In this document: positions 1 through 5,658 of the stretch, one piece after another | How the letters are laid out: every line of letters starts with the position of its first letter | How positions within the stretch are numbered: the first letter of the stretch is position 1 | Assembly (NCBI GenBank): GCA_002424865.1 | Contig: DILC01000021.1 | Location: 1 to 6,457, forward strand | Direction of reading: 5' to 3' | DNA length: 6,457 nucleotides | Source of the DNA: Rhodocyclaceae bacterium UBA5602 | GTDB lineage: Bacteria > Pseudomonadota > Gammaproteobacteria > Burkholderiales > Rhodocyclaceae | Translations under genes and position numbers: made by a program | Notes under the pieces: generated by a model | What the model was told of the DNA's origin: nothing | What the model saw: the letters and a program-made list of their open reading frames with translations, nothing else | The model's database searches: none

Positions 1-13
1 AAATCGCATCAAT

Positions 14-38
14 GCTGTCTATGGGTATCATAGACAGC
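14..38. promoter_or_regulatory. Perfect palindrome, candidate repressor operator
   Basis: The arms GCTGTCTATG (14-23) and CATAGACAGC (29-38) are exact reverse complements, 10 bp each, separated by the 5-base spacer GGTAT. The palindrome ends 42 bases before the ATG at 81. Its right arm contains TAGACA, a 5/6 match to a -35 box, and its centre contains TATCAT, a 5/6 match to a -10 box. A dyad laid over promoter elements is the usual layout for a dimeric repressor site (for example TetR-like), but no regulator gene is visible in the window, so the binding protein is unknown. If transcribed, it would instead form a strong 10-bp RNA hairpin. Confidence 0.55.
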
Positions 39-59
39 GCGGTAATCGCTAATTTCAAT
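31..59 (+). promoter_or_regulatory. Candidate sigma70-like promoter for the epoxide-hydrolase-like gene
   Basis: TAGACA (31-36, 5/6 to TTGACA) is followed after 17 bases by TTCAAT (54-59, 4/6 to TATAAT). Transcription would start near 66, just ahead of the ribosome-binding site at 67-71, giving a very short leader. The -35 hexamer lies inside the right arm of the palindrome at 14-38. An alternative is TATCAT (26-31) as the -10 box with a poor -35 at 3-8. Both are read by eye only. Confidence 0.3.
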
Positions 60-80
60 AAATACCAAGGACAACCCATC

Positions 81-476
81 ATGCAAAGTACCCTGGAGCA
101 ACGCAACATCGACATCGTGCGTAATTTCTGTGCCGACTGGAGCAAATGCGCTAATCAGGCACTCCTGCCCTATTTCACTGAAGATGGGGTCTATCACAAC
201 ATGCCGTGGACACCGCTCAAAGGGCATCTAGCCATTGGTGATTTCCTCGCCCCCTTTTGGCCTGCACTGGATAGCCTGGTTTTTGAAGTACTGAATATCG
301 CCGCCAACGGCAAGATCGTGTTCACCGAACGCGTAGACCACTTCCGTTTCAAAAATGGCGGCAAGCTCGACTTGCCGGTAAATGGCATATTCGAGCTGAC
401 AGAAGATGGAAAGATCGCCCACTGGCGCGAATACTGGGATCTTGCCGACTGGGTTCGCCAGGGCGGACCGACCTAA
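81..476 (+). CDS. Limonene-1,2-epoxide hydrolase / SnoaL-like family protein
   Basis: Small cytoplasmic protein of 131 aa with the cone-shaped alpha+beta barrel fold shared by limonene-epoxide hydrolase (LEH), SnoaL and NTF2. LEH enzymes add water to an epoxide to give a diol. Against the LEH of Rhodococcus erythropolis (recalled from memory), Tyr38 and Asn40 (in VYHNMP), Arg84 and Asp86 (in TERVDHF) sit at the spacing of catalytic Tyr53, Asn55, Arg99 and Asp101. The third catalytic acid, Asp132, is replaced by Glu117 (in WREYWD). The frame is open from position 12, but I chose ATG at 81: AAGGA at 67-71 stands 9 bases before it, family similarity begins there, and a start at 12 or 21 would translate through the palindrome. 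The gene stands alone and converges on tex. The fold assignment is secure; the substrate is not, since many LEH-like proteins have other or unknown roles. Confidence 0.8.
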   Translation: MQSTLEQRNIDIVRNFCADWSKCANQALLPYFTEDGVYHNMPWTPLKGHLAIGDFLAPFWPALDSLVFEVLNIAANGKIVFTERVDHFRFKNGGKLDLPVNGIFELTEDGKIAHWREYWDLADWVRQGGPT

Positions 477-482
477 CGCTCA

Positions 483-500
483 TGGCAAGTAAAAATGCCA
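483..500 (+). repeat. Small hairpin just after the epoxide-hydrolase-like gene
   Basis: TGGCA (483-487) and TGCCA (496-500) form a 5-bp stem with an A-rich 8-base loop, starting 7 bases past the stop codon. There is no T tract after it, so it is weak as an intrinsic terminator. Confidence 0.2.
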
Positions 501-538
501 CCCGCTGATGATGAAACACGCGAAAGGCGGCATCAAGG

Positions 539-616
539 CTCGCCCGCGCCCAGCCGCAAGGCGAGACACGGCTGGCTTTGCACAGCCAGTCGGCGGCGGC
601 GCGACGCAGGCGCCGC
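539..616. repeat. Cluster of competing GC-rich inverted repeats between convergent genes
   Basis: Four perfect stems can be read: CTCGCC/GGCGAG (539-544 / 560-565), CCAGCCG/CGGCTGG (550-556 / 569-575), CTGGCT/AGCCAG (572-577 / 584-589) and GCGGCGC/GCGCCGC (596-602 / 610-616). The first and second overlap in a crossing way, and the second and third share bases, so they cannot all form together. The cluster sits about 20 bases beyond the tex stop codon (complement of 638-640) and in the only gap between two converging genes. It could mark the 3' ends of both mRNAs, but no T tract follows on either strand, so a classical intrinsic terminator is not supported. It could also be a dispersed REP-like element. 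Confidence 0.4.
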
Positions 617-637
617 GGTGAGGCTTCCCATAAAAAT

Positions 638-2977
638 TCATTCGCGTTTTAACCGCGCAAACGCATCGGCCATTGCGCCGCCGGGTTGTGCGGGCGATGG
701 GGATTGGCGGCTCGCGGGCTTTTTCCCTTGTTCAGGGCGTCTGGCCGCCGTATCGCCAACGCCGACTTTTTTTGCCTGACCCGGCTCATCGCCCAGGCGC
801 ATGGTCAGCGCAATGCGCTTTCTCGCCAAATCCACTTCCAGCACTTTCACCTGCACCACATCACCCGCTTTAACCACGTCATGCGGGTCTTTGACGAACC
901 GGTCGGCCAGCGCCGAGACATGCACCAGGCCGTCCTGATGCACGCCGATATCCACAAAAGCGCCGAAGTTAGCCACATTGGTGACCACACCTTCCAGCCG
1001 CATGCCGGGCGTGAGGTCTTTCATGCCTTCAATGCCCTCCTTGAAGCTGGCGGTCTTGAACTCGGGACGCGGGTCGCGGCCGGGTTTTTCCAGTTCTTTC
1101 AAAATGTCCTGCACGGTGGGCAGGCCGAATTTCTCATCGACGTATTTTTTCGCTTCGATCTTGCGCAGATGATTGGCGTCGCCCATGATCTCGCGCAGCG
1201 AATTTGCCTTGATGTCGGACAGAATCCGCTGCACCACCGGGTAGGCTTCCGGATGGACGGCGGACGCGTCCAGCGGATTGTCGCCATTCATGATGCGCAA
1301 AAACCCCGCCGCCTGCTCGAAGGTTTTATCCCCCAGACGGGGCACCTTGAGCAGCTCGGCGCGCGACTTGAAGGCGCCATGGGCGTCGCGATGGGCGACG
1401 ATATTGCTGGCCAGCGTGGCATTCAAGCCCGAAATACGCGTGAGCAGCGGCACGCTGGCCGTATTCACATCAATGCCAACGGCATTGACGCAATCTTCCA
1501 CCACCGCATCAAGGCTCTTCGCCAGCCGGATCTGGTTGAGGTCATGCTGATACTGGCCAACGCCGATGGATTTCGGGTCGATTTTCACCAGTTCAGCCAG
1601 CGGGTCCTGCAAACGGCGGGCGATGGAAACCGCGCCGCGCAGCGACACATCCAGTTCAGGAAATTCCCTGGCCGCCAGTTCCGAGGCGGAATACACCGAA
1701 GCACCCGCTTCAGAGACCACCACGCGGGTGAGCCCCAATTCGGGATGACGTTGCGCCAATTCACCGGCGAGTTTTTCGGTTTCGCGGCTGGCGGTGCCAT
1801 TGCCGATGCTGACCAACTGCACGCCATGGCGCTGGGCCAGCTGGCGCAAGGTAGCCAGCGAGCCTTCCCAGTCGCGGCGCGGTTCATGCGGATAAATGGT
1901 GGCCGTATCCAGCAGCTTGCCCGTGGCGTCCACCACGGCCACCTTGACGCCCGTGCGGATGCCGGGATCCAGCCCCATCACGGTTTTAGGGCCTGCCGGG
2001 GCGGCGAGCAGCAAGTCATGCAGGTTGCGGGCAAAGACGCGAATGGCTTCTTGCTCGGCGCGCTCGCGCAGCTGCAGCATCAATTCGCTTTCCAGATGCA
2101 GCGAGAGCTTGACCAGCCAAGTCCAGCGCGCCGTTTCCAGCAGCCATTTATCGCCCGCACGGCCTTGATCCGCAAAGCCGGCATGACGGGTCACGATAGC
2201 GATGCAAGGCGAACTCTCTGGCGGGTCGCGCAGCTCGGATTCTGTCTTGATCGCCAGGCGCAGCATGTCCTCATTGCGGCCACGGAACATCGCCAGCGCG
2301 CGATGCGAGGGCACGGTGTTGAGCGGCTCCTTGAAATCGAACCAGTCGCGGAACTTGGCGCCTTCCGTCTCCTTGCCCGCCACGACGGTCGACACCAGCA
2401 GCGCGTTATCCACCAGAAACGCACGCAACTTTTCCAGTAGCGCCGCATCCTCACTGAAGCGTTCCATCAAAATCTGCCGCGCGCCATCCAGCGCAGCTTT
2501 CACATCCGGCACATGCTTTTCCGGCGGCTCGGTGGCCAGGTTGAGATATTTTCCGGCCTCCTCTTCAGGACTCAGCGCCGGGTCATTCACCAGGGCATCG
2601 GCCAAGGGCTCCAGGCCTGCTTCACGCGCCATTTGCGCCTTGGTGCGGCGCTTGGGCTTATAGGGCAGATACAAATCCTCCAGGCGCTGCTTGGTCTCGG
2701 CAGCGGCAATGTCAGCGGCCAGTTGCGGCGTGAGCTTGCCCTGCGCTTCAATGCCCTGCTGAATCGCGCTGCGGCGATCTTCCAATTCACGCAAATAAGA
2801 CAAGCGCTCGTCCAGGAGGCGCAGCTGCGTGTCGTCCAGGTTGCCAGTAGCCTCCTTGCGGTAGCGGGCAATAAAAGGCACGGTGGCGCCTTCGTCAATG
2901 AGCTGGATGGCGGCAGCCACTTGGGCCGGACGGGCGTTGAGTTCGGTGGCGATGCGTTGTTCGATGGAAGGCAACAT
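638..2977 (-). CDS. tex: Tex family transcription accessory protein (Spt6-like, S1 RNA-binding)
   Basis: Full-length Tex, 779 aa, a cytoplasmic nucleic-acid-binding protein that affects transcription and is the bacterial relative of eukaryotic Spt6. The helical Tex N-terminal region spans about 1-200, with the conserved TVPFIARYRKE (32-42) and DLYLPYKPKRRT (101-112). The YqgF-like RNase H fold runs from about 332 to 435 (GLDPGIRTG at 335-343, IGNGTASRETE at 391-401). Helix-hairpin-helix segments cover about 470-565 (VGQYQHD at 473-479, VPRLGDKTFEQAAGF at 545-559). An S1 domain occupies about 654-728 (GVVTNVANFGAFVDIG). The last 50 residues are a Lys/Pro/Gln-rich tail ending in FARLKRE. The start at 2977 matches the family N-terminus, but no Shine-Dalgarno sequence precedes it: the mRNA leader there is pyrimidine-rich. 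The gene is divergent from the AIM24 gene, has its own promoter candidate, and looks intact. Confidence 0.97.
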   Translation of the reverse strand: MLPSIEQRIATELNARPAQVAAAIQLIDEGATVPFIARYRKEATGNLDDTQLRLLDERLSYLRELEDRRSAIQQGIEAQGKLTPQLAADIAAAETKQRLEDLYLPYKPKRRTKAQMAREAGLEPLADALVNDPALSPEEEAGKYLNLATEPPEKHVPDVKAALDGARQILMERFSEDAALLEKLRAFLVDNALLVSTVVAGKETEGAKFRDWFDFKEPLNTVPSHRALAMFRGRNEDMLRLAIKTESELRDPPESSPCIAIVTRHAGFADQGRAGDKWLLETARWTWLVKLSLHLESELMLQLRERAEQEAIRVFARNLHDLLLAAPAGPKTVMGLDPGIRTGVKVAVVDATGKLLDTATIYPHEPRRDWEGSLATLRQLAQRHGVQLVSIGNGTASRETEKLAGELAQRHPELGLTRVVVSEAGASVYSASELAAREFPELDVSLRGAVSIARRLQDPLAELVKIDPKSIGVGQYQHDLNQIRLAKSLDAVVEDCVNAVGIDVNTASVPLLTRISGLNATLASNIVAHRDAHGAFKSRAELLKVPRLGDKTFEQAAGFLRIMNGDNPLDASAVHPEAYPVVQRILSDIKANSLREIMGDANHLRKIEAKKYVDEKFGLPTVQDILKELEKPGRDPRPEFKTASFKEGIEGMKDLTPGMRLEGVVTNVANFGAFVDIGVHQDGLVHVSALADRFVKDPHDVVKAGDVVQVKVLEVDLARKRIALTMRLGDEPGQAKKVGVGDTAARRPEQGKKPASRQSPSPAQPGGAMADAFARLKRE

Positions 2978-3009
2978 AAGGAGCGGCGGAAAATAAAAAC
3001 AGGGCGCGC

Positions 3010-3038
3010 ACTATGCCTCAGAGAAGCCTGGCTGGCAA
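3010..3038 (-). promoter_or_regulatory. Candidate sigma70 promoter of tex
   Basis: Read on the reverse strand, TTGCCA (complement of 3033-3038, 5/6 to TTGACA) is followed by exactly 17 bases and then CATAGT (complement of 3010-3015, 4/6 to TATAAT). The expected start is near 3003, giving a leader of about 26 bases before the tex ATG at 2977. The position and spacing are what a housekeeping promoter would show. Assigned by eye. Confidence 0.5.
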
Positions 3039-3042
3039 TGGC

Positions 3043-3072
3043 TTGACAGCTTGGATTAACATCCTGGCCATT
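3043..3072 (+). promoter_or_regulatory. Possible promoter for the AIM24-family gene and downstream genes
   Basis: A perfect TTGACA -35 box lies at 3043-3048, but no good -10 box follows at 16-18 bases. The best nearby candidate is CATTGT (3069-3074) at a stretched 20-base spacing. The forward genes need a promoter in this divergent gap, so one is expected here, but the sequence supports only the -35 half. An activator-dependent or alternative-sigma promoter would also fit. Confidence 0.25.
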
Positions 3073-3112
3073 GTGCACGGTAATCTGCGCCTCTTCATCA
3101 AGGAGAATTGAT

Positions 3113-3907
3113 ATGGCGATGGACGCAATCGACTTCTACATCCAGGGCGACGACATGCAGTTCGTCGAAATCGAGCTGGACCCTAACGAGGCGGCGATAG
3201 GTGAAGCGGGCAGCATGATGTACATGGAAGACGGCATTACCATGGATACCATTTTCGGCGATGGTTCAGCCAAGCATAGTGGCGTACTGGGCTCCCTGCT
3301 GGGCGCGGGCAAGCGGCTGATTACCGGCGAATCGCTGTTCACGACGGTGTATGTCAATACAGGGCAAGGCAAAAGGAAAGTGGCTTTCGCTGCGCCTTAC
3401 ACGGGCAAGATCATTCCGTTCGACCTGAAAAAATACGGTGGCGCGATGATCTGCCAGAAGGATGCCTTTCTGTGCGCCGCCAAAGGCGTATCGCTCGGCA
3501 TTGCGTTCCAGAAGCGCCTGGGTGCGGGCTTTTTTGGCGGCGAAGGTTTCATCATGGAAAAGCTCGAAGGCGACGGCATGGCCTTTGCGCATTCGGGTGG
3601 CATGGTGATCGAACGTCCGTTGGCCGCGGGCGAAACCTTGCGGGTGGATACCGGTTGCGTGGTGGCCTATACGCCCGGCGTGGATTTCGACATCCAATTT
3701 GTCGGCGGTATCAAGACGGCGATGTTTGGCGGCGAAGGCTTGTTTTTTGCGGTGTTGCGCGGGCCGGGGACGGTCTGGATACAGTCCCTGCCGTTTGCGC
3801 GGCTGGCCTCGCGCATCTTTGCCGCAGCGCCGGTGGCCAAAGGCGGCAGCGGACGCGGTGACAATGAGGGTGGCTTGTTGGGGACGATTTTTGGCGGCAA
3901 GGATTAA
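3113..3907 (+). CDS. AIM24 / TIGR00266 family protein
   Basis: A 264-aa protein of the AIM24 (TIGR00266, formerly DUF124) family, a beta-rich fold found widely in bacteria and in yeast mitochondrial Aim24. Its bacterial role is not established. Recognisable family features are the repeated glycine-bounded strands, the AGSMMYMEDGI segment near residue 32, the GGEGFIMEKLEGDG region in the middle, and the near-C-terminal VWIQSLPFARLA. It ends in a Gly-rich tail (about 243-264, ending IFGGKD). No signal peptide or membrane span is evident. ATG at 3113 is chosen because AGGAG at 3101-3105 stands 7 bases before it; a second ATG at 3119 would be too far from that site, and an upstream in-frame ATG at 3071 lacks one. 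It is first of three same-strand genes, 78 bases ahead of the next, and may share their transcript. The family call is confident; a function would be a guess. Confidence 0.88.
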   Translation: MAMDAIDFYIQGDDMQFVEIELDPNEAAIGEAGSMMYMEDGITMDTIFGDGSAKHSGVLGSLLGAGKRLITGESLFTTVYVNTGQGKRKVAFAAPYTGKIIPFDLKKYGGAMICQKDAFLCAAKGVSLGIAFQKRLGAGFFGGEGFIMEKLEGDGMAFAHSGGMVIERPLAAGETLRVDTGCVVAYTPGVDFDIQFVGGIKTAMFGGEGLFFAVLRGPGTVWIQSLPFARLASRIFAAAPVAKGGSGRGDNEGGLLGTIFGGKD

Positions 3908-3985
3908 GCTGCTGGAGCAAACGGGCAAAATAAATACCGATTCATCCTTGCGTCATCAACACAACAACAACGTCAGGAGTTAGCC

Positions 3986-4630
3986 ATGGCCAGTAAAAGC
4001 AGTTTTTTCAAGGATAATTTTGTATTGATTGTCGGCCTCACGCTGCCCGTGCTGCTGATGCTGGGCTTCATGCTGGCGAGTAGCTTGCCGAATATCAATG
4101 CGGATCCGCCGCAACATGATTTTGTATTTGCCGTACCTGTCGGCGGCGACAAGATCCCCATTTCACTGCAACTGACGGTTGGCAAGGACAGCATCCTGCG
4201 GGCACAGTACACCCGTAACGCCACCCGGGCAGGCTACAGCTACAACAGCTGGAAAAAGCTTTATGTCTTTGAAGCCAGGACGCAAAAAGTACGCGAACTG
4301 CCCTTGCCCTATCCAGACAACATGGAAGAAATCAAAACCGTCCGGACAGAAATCGTCGACGCGACAAAAACCATGAAACTCGACACCACGCTGGAGTCGC
4401 CCGACGGCTATTCGCTGTCATACGATGGCTACAGCCGTAGCGGGCTGGTGGGTGATCTTTTTATCGGTGGCCGTTACCGCAGCGAGCCGCGCCTCAGAAA
4501 AGGCAGAGCCTCGGTCAAGCTGATCAGCAGTAACAGCCAGGTTCCTTTTTATTACGGCAGCGTCGAATTTATTGGCTGGTCAGTGGGAAGCATCCCGCCA
4601 AGAACCCAGGCACCGGGTGGCCGGCAATGA
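3986..4630 (+). CDS. Uncharacterised membrane-anchored protein, partner of DUF2157-like gene
   Basis: I do not recognise a named family. The 214-aa product has a short basic N-terminus (KSSFFKDN), one hydrophobic span at about 12-34, then a soluble part rich in beta-prone stretches that should face the periplasm. No lipobox cysteine and no clear signal-peptidase site follow the span, so it is probably an uncleaved anchor. Notable segments are many aromatics at 83-95 (GYSYNSWKKLYVF), SPDGYSLSYDGY at 138-149, a Gly-rich GDLFIGGRY at 156-164, and a basic RLRKGR at 169-174. AGGAG at 3975-3979 lies 6 bases before the ATG. Its stop overlaps the ATG of the next gene in ATGA, implying translational coupling and probably a shared complex. 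The SPDGY-type segment loosely recalls proteins I have seen beside DUF2157 and GDYXXLXY genes, but this is memory, not alignment. Confidence 0.85.
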   Translation: MASKSSFFKDNFVLIVGLTLPVLLMLGFMLASSLPNINADPPQHDFVFAVPVGGDKIPISLQLTVGKDSILRAQYTRNATRAGYSYNSWKKLYVFEARTQKVRELPLPYPDNMEEIKTVRTEIVDATKTMKLDTTLESPDGYSLSYDGYSRSGLVGDLFIGGRYRSEPRLRKGRASVKLISSNSQVPFYYGSVEFIGWSVGSIPPRTQAPGGRQ

Positions 4631-5565
4631 GCGCCCAGCAAGACGCGCTGATTGAGGTTGTCGACCTCATAAAACGCCATGATCTCCGCATTGAAGCGAT
4701 CGCAGCGGCGCTGAACAATGAAGGCACCTTGCGGACAGAAAAATCCGCCAGCATCCTGTCGCGGCTGTTTGGCTATATCGGCGGCATTTTTGTTTTTGCG
4801 GGCATCGTGATTTATGTCTCCATGCAATGGGGTGAACTGAATGCTGCCAGCCGCATTATTCTGACGCTAGGCACGGGCTTCAGCGCTTTCATCATGGCCC
4901 TGGTGTGCACGAGCGACGAAAGATTTGAAAAGGCGGCAACGCCTCTCTTCCTGGCCGCGGCCGTTCTGGAATCCACAGGCATTTTGGTCACCCTGAAGGA
5001 ATTTTCACACGGCGGCGACCCCGCCTACGGCCTGCTGTTTTTACATGCGGTGATGGCGATTCAGCAAGGCTGCGCTTTTTACGCCAGGCAACGCACTGTG
5101 CTCACGCTGACGACAAGCTATTTTGCCGTGGGCTTTTTCTCGATTGCATTCGATCTGCTGGAAGTCGAGCGGCATTTGATCGGTATCGTCATCGGCCTGT
5201 CCCTGCTCTGCATCGGCTGGAGCATGGACGGCTCCCGCCACAAGCCCGCCGCAGGGCTGGTTTACTTCTTTGGCTCGATATTATTTCTTGGCGCCAGTTA
5301 TGACTGGCTGAGGGACATGCACATCGACATCGTTTTCATGGCCCTCGCGGGCGGCATGCTATTTCTCTCCACGGTTGCCCGCTCGCGCACCCTGCTGTTT
5401 GTTGCCACGCTCGCACTCATCGGCTATATCGGCAAATTCATGGCAGAACACTTTGCGCATAATCTTGCGGGTCCCGTGGGGTTGATGCTCGCTGGTTTTC
5501 TGCTGATCGGGATGGGCGCCCTGGCCGTGCGCATCAACAAAAAATACATCACCGATAAAAAATAA
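4627..5565 (+). CDS. DUF2157-like polytopic inner-membrane protein
   Basis: A 312-aa protein with a soluble, mostly helical N-terminus (1-44) followed by about ten hydrophobic spans, near 47-66, 74-94, 104-123, 134-152, 158-178, 183-200, 208-225, 233-250, 255-272 and 281-303, ending in a basic tail (NKKYITDKK). The first two spans carry the pattern typical of DUF2157 proteins: GYIGGIFVFAGIVIY, then a Trp (W68) and ASRIIL. The last span (GPVGLMLAGFLLIGMGALAVRI) also matches the usual ending. No enzymatic or transport motif is visible, and the biochemical role of the family is unknown to me. The ATG overlaps the preceding stop by four bases, so it depends on translation of the 214-aa partner. 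In other genomes such genes often neighbour GDYXXLXY or DUF4401 genes (general recollection); neither is present here. The membrane topology is secure, the family name moderately so. Confidence 0.8.
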   Translation: MSAQQDALIEVVDLIKRHDLRIEAIAAALNNEGTLRTEKSASILSRLFGYIGGIFVFAGIVIYVSMQWGELNAASRIILTLGTGFSAFIMALVCTSDERFEKAATPLFLAAAVLESTGILVTLKEFSHGGDPAYGLLFLHAVMAIQQGCAFYARQRTVLTLTTSYFAVGFFSIAFDLLEVERHLIGIVIGLSLLCIGWSMDGSRHKPAAGLVYFFGSILFLGASYDWLRDMHIDIVFMALAGGMLFLSTVARSRTLLFVATLALIGYIGKFMAEHFAHNLAGPVGLMLAGFLLIGMGALAVRINKKYITDKK

Positions 5566-5574
5566 CCCCATCTC

Positions 5575-5613
5575 CTGCGCCTGGCCCGCTGCATTGCCAG
5601 TGCCAGTGCGCAG
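5575..5613 (+). terminator. Hairpin after the DUF2157-like gene, candidate transcript end
   Basis: CTGCGCCTGGC (5575-5585) pairs with GCCAG and GCGCAG (5602-5606 and 5608-5613): an 11-bp stem with one bulged T at 5607 and a 16-base loop. It starts 9 bases after the stop codon. No T tract follows, so it may act as an mRNA 3'-end stabiliser or need Rho. The loop side contains a tandem GCCAGT GCCAGT (5596-5607), which allows the left arm an alternative partner. Confidence 0.35.
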
Positions 5614-5626
5614 CCATCCACTACGG

Positions 5627-5647
5627 GCAAGGCACAGGACGCCTTGC
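5627..5647 (-). terminator. Hairpin after miaA, candidate transcript end
   Basis: GCAAGGC (5627-5633) and GCCTTGC (5641-5647) form a perfect 7-bp stem with a 7-base loop. On the reverse strand it begins 11 bases after the miaA stop codon (complement of 5659-5661). There is no T tract beyond it on either strand. Its position argues for a role at the 3' end of the miaA transcript, but efficient intrinsic termination is not supported. Confidence 0.35.
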
Positions 5648-5658
5648 AACATCCACCT

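Noticed and set aside
12..80. N-terminal extension of the epoxide-hydrolase-like protein from ATG at 12 or 21
   Set aside because: No ribosome-binding site can be seen for either start, the extension has no family similarity, and it would put the palindrome inside the coding region. ATG at 81 has AAGGA 9 bases upstream.
495..779. A 94-codon forward frame across the gap and into the 3' end of tex
   Set aside because: Low-complexity Arg/Ala/Pro-rich translation, no ribosome-binding site, and it overlaps the certain end of tex.
686..2440. A 584-codon open frame on the forward strand, opposite tex
   Set aside because: It is in exact codon register with tex on the other strand, so its stops would correspond to TTA, CTA and TCA codons in tex. 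Those are avoided in this GC-rich gene, which keeps the shadow frame open. The protein is His/Gln/Arg-rich, matches no family I know, and tex is certain.
3042..3072. A heat-shock (sigma32) promoter ahead of the AIM24-family gene
   Set aside because: CTTGACA resembles the -35, but the downstream CCTGGCCATT fits the CCCCAT-type -10 poorly, and nothing links this family to heat shock.
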